Assembly: GCA_937927265.1 (NCBI GenBank)
Contig: CALBCO010000041.1
Coordinates: forward strand, 1-8,581
From: an uncultured Verrucomicrobiae bacterium
GTDB taxonomy: Bacteria > Verrucomicrobiota > Verrucomicrobiia > Palsa-1439
Direction: 5' to 3'
DNA: 8,581 nt
Shown here: one piece after another, positions 5,619 through 8,581 of the stretch
How positions within the stretch are numbered: the first letter of the stretch is position 1
Layout of the letters: each line of letters begins with the position of its first letter
Position numbers and translations under genes: made by a program
The notes under the pieces: model-generated
The model's database searches: none
The model's input: the letters and a program-made list of their open reading frames with translations, nothing else
Told to the model about the DNA's origin: nothing

Positions 5619-6809
5619 ATGAGTGTTGCCCATCCCAAACTCCGGCTGGTCGAAGCCTTTCCCGTCCGTGCCGAAGGACGAGACTGGATTGCGCTGCGCG
5701 ACCCGACCGGGCTTACGGAGAACGTCGTGACCGTCTCGCCCGGTGCCGTGCGCCTGCTGCAATTGCTCGACGGCCGTCATGATCTGGCCATGTTACAGTC
5801 CCGCCTCGCCGTGCCAGCCGACCAGATTGAGAAGTTCCTTCAGCAACTCGATGAAGCCCTCCTCCTCGACAGTCCGCGGTTCCTGGCCCACAAAGCCCAG
5901 GTGACGGAACAATTCCGCAAGGCTCGCGTGCGCGCCGCCTTCTGTGCCGGCAACTCCTATCCCGCGCAGGCCAACGCCTTGCGGCAAATGCTCACCGAAC
6001 ATTTCGCCACCACAACGAGGTCGGATGACTACCGGCCGCCACTGGCCCTTGTCGCGCCGCACATTGACTTCCGCCGAGGCGGACCAACGTTTGCCGCTGC
6101 CTATCAACAACTCGCGCATTCCCACCCCGTGGATACCTTTGTCATCCTCGGCGTCGCTCACGTGCCAACCACTCACCGCTACGTGGCGACCCGCAAAGAT
6201 TTCCAAACCCCACTCGGCATAGCACCGACCGATACCGGTTTTCTCGACATGTTGGCCGGTCGCCTCGGCTTCGATCTGTACGCCGACGAACTGGTGCACC
6301 GACGCGAGCACTCGGTGGAGTTCCAAGTCATCTATCTCCAACATGTGCTTGCCCAACCGTTCCGCATCGTGCCAATCCTCGTGGGCGGGTTCCACGACTT
6401 GATTGAGGCGGGAACCGATCCGCTACGCGACCGTGAGGTGGCCGGCTTTGTGCGGGCATTGCGCGAAACGATCATCGAATCCGACCGGCGCGTATGCGTC
6501 ATTGCCGGAGTGGACCTCGCGCACGTGGGGGGCCGCTTCGGCGACGAGTTTCACGTCAACGACGAGCTGCTCCGCCGACTCGCCGCTGATGATCAGGCAA
6601 CGTTGCGCCAAGTAGCCCAACTCGACCGACGGCAATTCTGGCGCGACATTGTGGCCGATACGAACCGGCGGCGTGTGGACGGTGTGTTGGCCATGTACAC
6701 CCTATTGGCGGCACTCGATTTGCGCGGCGGCGAATTGTTGCGCTACGACCAAAGTCCTGAACCGGACACCAACTCCGTGGTCACCTTCGCCAGCCTGCGA
6801 TTTTGGTAA
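5619..6809 (+). CDS. MEMO1 family protein with N-terminal PqqD-like domain
   Basis: Predicted cytoplasmic protein of the Memo family (AmmeMemoRadiSam system protein B), 396 residues. Residues 1-95 form a small domain with ALRDPTGLTE, an LLDG turn (49-52) and a closing helix EKFLQQLDEALLLDS, resembling PqqD-like winged helices. The Memo domain starts near 104 (VRAAFCAGNSYP). Seen in it: APHIDFRRGG (147-156), VILGVAH (175-181), TRKDFQTPLG (191-200), HRREHSVEFQ (227-236), VPILVG (251-256) and AGVDLAHVGGRFGD (296-309). H148, H181, D299 and H302 match the metal-site residues of human MEMO1 (H49, H81, D189, H192). The Cys equivalent to C244, normally followed by Gly, is replaced by D354 in RRVDGV. 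Bacterial Memo function is not settled; the fold resembles non-heme iron dioxygenases. ATG 5619 is preferred over an in-frame TTG at 5583, which lies in the promoter. There is no Shine-Dalgarno. It is the first gene of a two-gene operon with the radical SAM gene 6 bp downstream. Confidence 0.9.
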   Translation: MSVAHPKLRLVEAFPVRAEGRDWIALRDPTGLTENVVTVSPGAVRLLQLLDGRHDLAMLQSRLAVPADQIEKFLQQLDEALLLDSPRFLAHKAQVTEQFRKARVRAAFCAGNSYPAQANALRQMLTEHFATTTRSDDYRPPLALVAPHIDFRRGGPTFAAAYQQLAHSHPVDTFVILGVAHVPTTHRYVATRKDFQTPLGIAPTDTGFLDMLAGRLGFDLYADELVHRREHSVEFQVIYLQHVLAQPFRIVPILVGGFHDLIEAGTDPLRDREVAGFVRALRETIIESDRRVCVIAGVDLAHVGGRFGDEFHVNDELLRRLAADDQATLRQVAQLDRRQFWRDIVADTNRRRVDGVLAMYTLLAALDLRGGELLRYDQSPEPDTNSVVTFASLRFW

Positions 6810-6815
6810 ACGAGG

Positions 6816-8153
6816 ATGAACATCGTTCTCGCCACACTGAATGCCCGCTACATTCATCCCGCGTTTGGATTGCGTTACCTCTACGCCAACCTCGGCGAAC
6901 TGCGCGATCAGGCAAAAATTTTGGAATTCGAGATTCACCAGCGGCCCCTCGACATCGCGGAACAAATCCTTGCCCATCGCCCGCGCATTGTCGGCCTCGG
7001 CGTGTACATCTGGAACGTCACCGAAACCACCCAAGTCGTCGCCGCGTTGAAACGAATCAGCCCCGCGACGACGATTGTGCTCGGCGGTCCCGAAGTTAGT
7101 TTTGCCGACGACCAACCCCAGATTTGCCAGCTCGCTGACCACATCATCCCTGGCGAAGGGGACTTGGCGTTCGCGGAGCTTTGTCGTGCTATTCTGGGGC
7201 GAACATCTCGCCCATCTTTACCCAAGATGGGTGCGGGCCCCATACCCGATCTGGAGGCGATCGCATTTCCCTATGACTTTTACACCACCGACGACCTCGC
7301 CCACCGAATCACCTACGTCGAAGCGTCGCGCGGGTGTCCCTTTGAATGTGAGTTTTGCCTCTCCGCACTTGACACTCCGGTCCGGCAATTCCCCCTCGCC
7401 CGGTTTCTCGCGGCGATGCAATCGTTGCTCGAACGTGGGGCGCGCCGGTTCAAATTTGTGGATCGGACGTTCAACCTTCATCTACCCGCGGCCACTGCGA
7501 TTCTTGATTTTTTCCTCGAACGTTACCGGCCGGGGTTGTTTTTGCATTTTGAGATGATTCCCGACCGGTTGCCGGCGGCACTGCGCGACCGGCTGCAACG
7601 ATTCCCGCCCGGAGCGGTGCAATTGGAAGTTGGCCTCCAAACGTTCAACGATGAGGCGGCCGAGCGGATCCATCGCCGTCAGAACAACGCGTTGGCCGAA
7701 GAAAATCTCCGCTGGTTAAGAACCCACACTGGTGTGCACCTCCACACCGACCTCATCATCGGGTTACCGGGCGAGAATCTGGCGAGTTTCGCCGCTGGAT
7801 TCGACCGGCTGGCGGCATTGCGGCCGCAGGTGATTCAGGTCGGCATTCTTAAACGGCTGCGCGGCGCGCCAATTGCCCGGCATGATGCGGAGTGGGAGAT
7901 GGTCTATAACCCAGCTCCACCCTACGACATCCTCCAAAACAAGCTCATTGATTTTTCGACGATGCAACGGCTGAAACGATTTGTCCGGTATTGGGAGTTG
8001 GTGATCAACCGCGACCACTTCACGAACACCGAGTCATTGCGATCGTTTGAGGCATTTCTGAAATTCAGCGATTGGCTCTATGCCCAGACCGGCCAAACGC
8101 ACGGCATCGCCCGCGCCCGTCTGGCGGAGTTGCTCCGGCGGTATTGCGGTTAA
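6816..8153 (+). CDS. B12-binding-type radical SAM protein with DUF4080-like C-terminus
   Basis: Predicted cytoplasmic radical SAM enzyme of 445 residues. Residues 1-130 form a B12-binding-like Rossmann domain (LATLNARYIHPAFGLRYL at 5-22, IVGLGVYIWN at 58-67, VLGGPEVSF at 88-96, IPGEGD at 111-116) but lack the DxHxxG cobalamin-ligand motif. The radical SAM core spans about 165-345, with C174, C178 and C181 in the CxxxCxxC cluster motif (GCPFECEFC), FVDRTFN (214-220), QLEVGLQTFN (269-278) and TDLIIGLPGE (311-320). The tail from LRGAPI (348-353) through PPYDIL (368-373) matches the DUF4080 type. The substrate is unknown; relatives are annotated only by domain. The start lies 6 nt after the Memo stop, with GAGG touching the ATG, so translation is probably coupled. 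It is not the AmrS-type radical SAM of the AmmeMemoRadiSam triad, which lacks a B12 domain. The stop codon overlaps that of the convergent gene. Confidence 0.9.
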   Translation: MNIVLATLNARYIHPAFGLRYLYANLGELRDQAKILEFEIHQRPLDIAEQILAHRPRIVGLGVYIWNVTETTQVVAALKRISPATTIVLGGPEVSFADDQPQICQLADHIIPGEGDLAFAELCRAILGRTSRPSLPKMGAGPIPDLEAIAFPYDFYTTDDLAHRITYVEASRGCPFECEFCLSALDTPVRQFPLARFLAAMQSLLERGARRFKFVDRTFNLHLPAATAILDFFLERYRPGLFLHFEMIPDRLPAALRDRLQRFPPGAVQLEVGLQTFNDEAAERIHRRQNNALAEENLRWLRTHTGVHLHTDLIIGLPGENLASFAAGFDRLAALRPQVIQVGILKRLRGAPIARHDAEWEMVYNPAPPYDILQNKLIDFSTMQRLKRFVRYWELVINRDHFTNTESLRSFEAFLKFSDWLYAQTGQTHGIARARLAELLRRYCG

Positions 8154-8542
8154 CGAACCGGCTCGAACACTTCTTCGGTATTGACTGTGGAGGCACGTCG
8201 CAAGAACCCTTGGCGAATCAACACGGCGATGATCCGTCCGGCAGTCGCCCGGTCCACGCGCATCTCATGCACCAGTTCCGCTTCCGTGATGCCCCGGCCA
8301 CGCTGGTGGATCAGTTCCAACGCTTCGGCCAGCGGGAGTTTGTACCCGTGATACAACGCCACAAATCCCCCCACCATCAGCATCGCTCCGGCAAACACAG
8401 CGCGGAATCCTGTCAACGGGATCGGAATCTCCGCCATCAAATCCAAAATCGTAAACAACCCACCCACCACCAGCACGTAGCCAGTGAGCTTGATCATTTT
8501 TCGACGGCGATGAAAGGCGTGGAAATTGACACCAGGGTTCAT
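8150..8542 (-). CDS. Small membrane protein with two TM helices and a winged-helix-like tail
   Basis: Unrecognised protein of 130 residues. A basic stretch HRRRK (11-15) precedes two hydrophobic segments (about 17-36 and 45-64), separated by a short loop AEIPIPLTG. Residues 70-128 resemble a winged helix-turn-helix: EALELIHQRGRGITEAELVHEM, then a recognition-like helix DRATAGRIIAVLIRQG and a wing-like FLRRAS...EEVFEPV ending. This suggests a membrane-anchored DNA- or partner-binding domain on the cytoplasmic side; the function is not known. The start is ambiguous: ATG 8542 (overlapping an upstream stop as ATGA) or ATG 8497 just before the first helix; neither has a clear Shine-Dalgarno. The ATGA overlap favours 8542. 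The stop overlaps the convergent radical SAM stop by 4 bp. Confidence 0.7.
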   Translation of the reverse strand: MNPGVNFHAFHRRRKMIKLTGYVLVVGGLFTILDLMAEIPIPLTGFRAVFAGAMLMVGGFVALYHGYKLPLAEALELIHQRGRGITEAELVHEMRVDRATAGRIIAVLIRQGFLRRASTVNTEEVFEPVR

Positions 8543-8581
8543 TGGGTTGCCGGAGGTTGTTGGGTGGCTTGTTGCATCAAC
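8539..8581 (-). CDS. Possible C-terminal end of an upstream gene (cut by window edge)
   Basis: In a frame offset from the next gene, 13 codons read LMQQATQQPPATQ and then TGA, which overlaps the ATG at 8542 as ATGA. Such overlaps are typical of translationally coupled operons, and Gln/Pro/Thr-rich tails are common protein ends. Only about 40 bases are visible, so this is a suggestion and no identity can be given. Confidence 0.3.
   Translation of the reverse strand, partial: LMQQATQQPPATQ

Noticed and set aside
5793..6395. 200-codon minus-strand open frame
   Set aside because: Antisense to the Memo gene, whose conserved motifs fix the real strand.
6816..8153. Assignment as AmrS of the AmmeMemoRadiSam triad because it adjoins Memo
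   Set aside because: It has an N-terminal B12-like domain and DUF4080-like tail, and the cluster context CPFECEFC differs from that group.
8147..8160. 5-bp hairpin at the convergent junction as a bidirectional terminator
   Set aside because: The stem is too short and there is no T tract on either side.
1..8581. CRISPR arrays, tRNA/rRNA genes, prophage or insertion sequence genes
   Set aside because: No regularly spaced repeats, no cloverleaf or conserved rRNA segments, and no transposase or integrase motifs seen on either strand.

Overview
The window looks like ordinary chromosomal DNA of a moderately GC-rich Gram-negative bacterium, most likely Verrucomicrobiota or a close relative in the PVC superphylum. 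This is inferred from three things: a TIGR03790-family protein (a family confined to exosortase/PEP-CTERM genomes), a K+-dependent membrane pyrophosphatase with a signal-peptide-like N-terminus, and a dispersed repeat of the CCCTCACCCTGACCCTCTCCC type. No single gene proves the lineage. I see no phage, transposase, CRISPR or rRNA/tRNA genes.

Layout, left to right. Positions 1-1276 (minus strand) hold a two-gene unit: a PhnP-like metallo-beta-lactamase-fold phosphodiesterase overlaps by 53 bp the start of a TIGR03790-family protein, which runs off the left edge. Positions 1277-1663 are non-coding and packed with perfect hairpins and a dispersed repeat. They end in a clear rho-independent terminator for the next gene. 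Positions 1664-3940 (minus) encode a membrane ion-pumping pyrophosphatase (hppA) with its own promoter and leader. Positions 4096-5535 (minus) encode class II lysyl-tRNA synthetase (lysS). An 83-bp divergent gap carries back-to-back candidate promoters. Positions 5619-8153 (plus) hold a tight two-gene operon: a MEMO1-family protein with an extra N-terminal PqqD-like domain, followed 6 bp later by a B12-binding-type radical SAM protein with a DUF4080-like C-terminus. Converging on it from the right, with stop codons overlapping by 4 bp, is a small membrane protein with a winged-helix-like tail (8150-8542). It appears to be coupled by an ATGA overlap to another gene that enters from the right edge.

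How the genes relate. LysS (translation) produces pyrophosphate and the pyrophosphatase consumes it while pumping Na+ and/or H+, but each seems to be expressed separately. The most interesting unit is the Memo plus radical SAM pair. Memo proteins usually belong to the AMMECR1-Memo-radical SAM triad, but the partner here is a different, cobalamin-type radical SAM enzyme, and the Memo protein has Asp where the third metal-binding Cys should be. A second theme is translation start: lysS, memo and the MBL gene lack Shine-Dalgarno sequences, and each has a TTG-containing -35-like box 17 bp from a -10-like box lying only 6-9 nt before the ATG. This suggests leaderless mRNAs, whereas hppA and the TIGR03790 gene have good Shine-Dalgarno sites.
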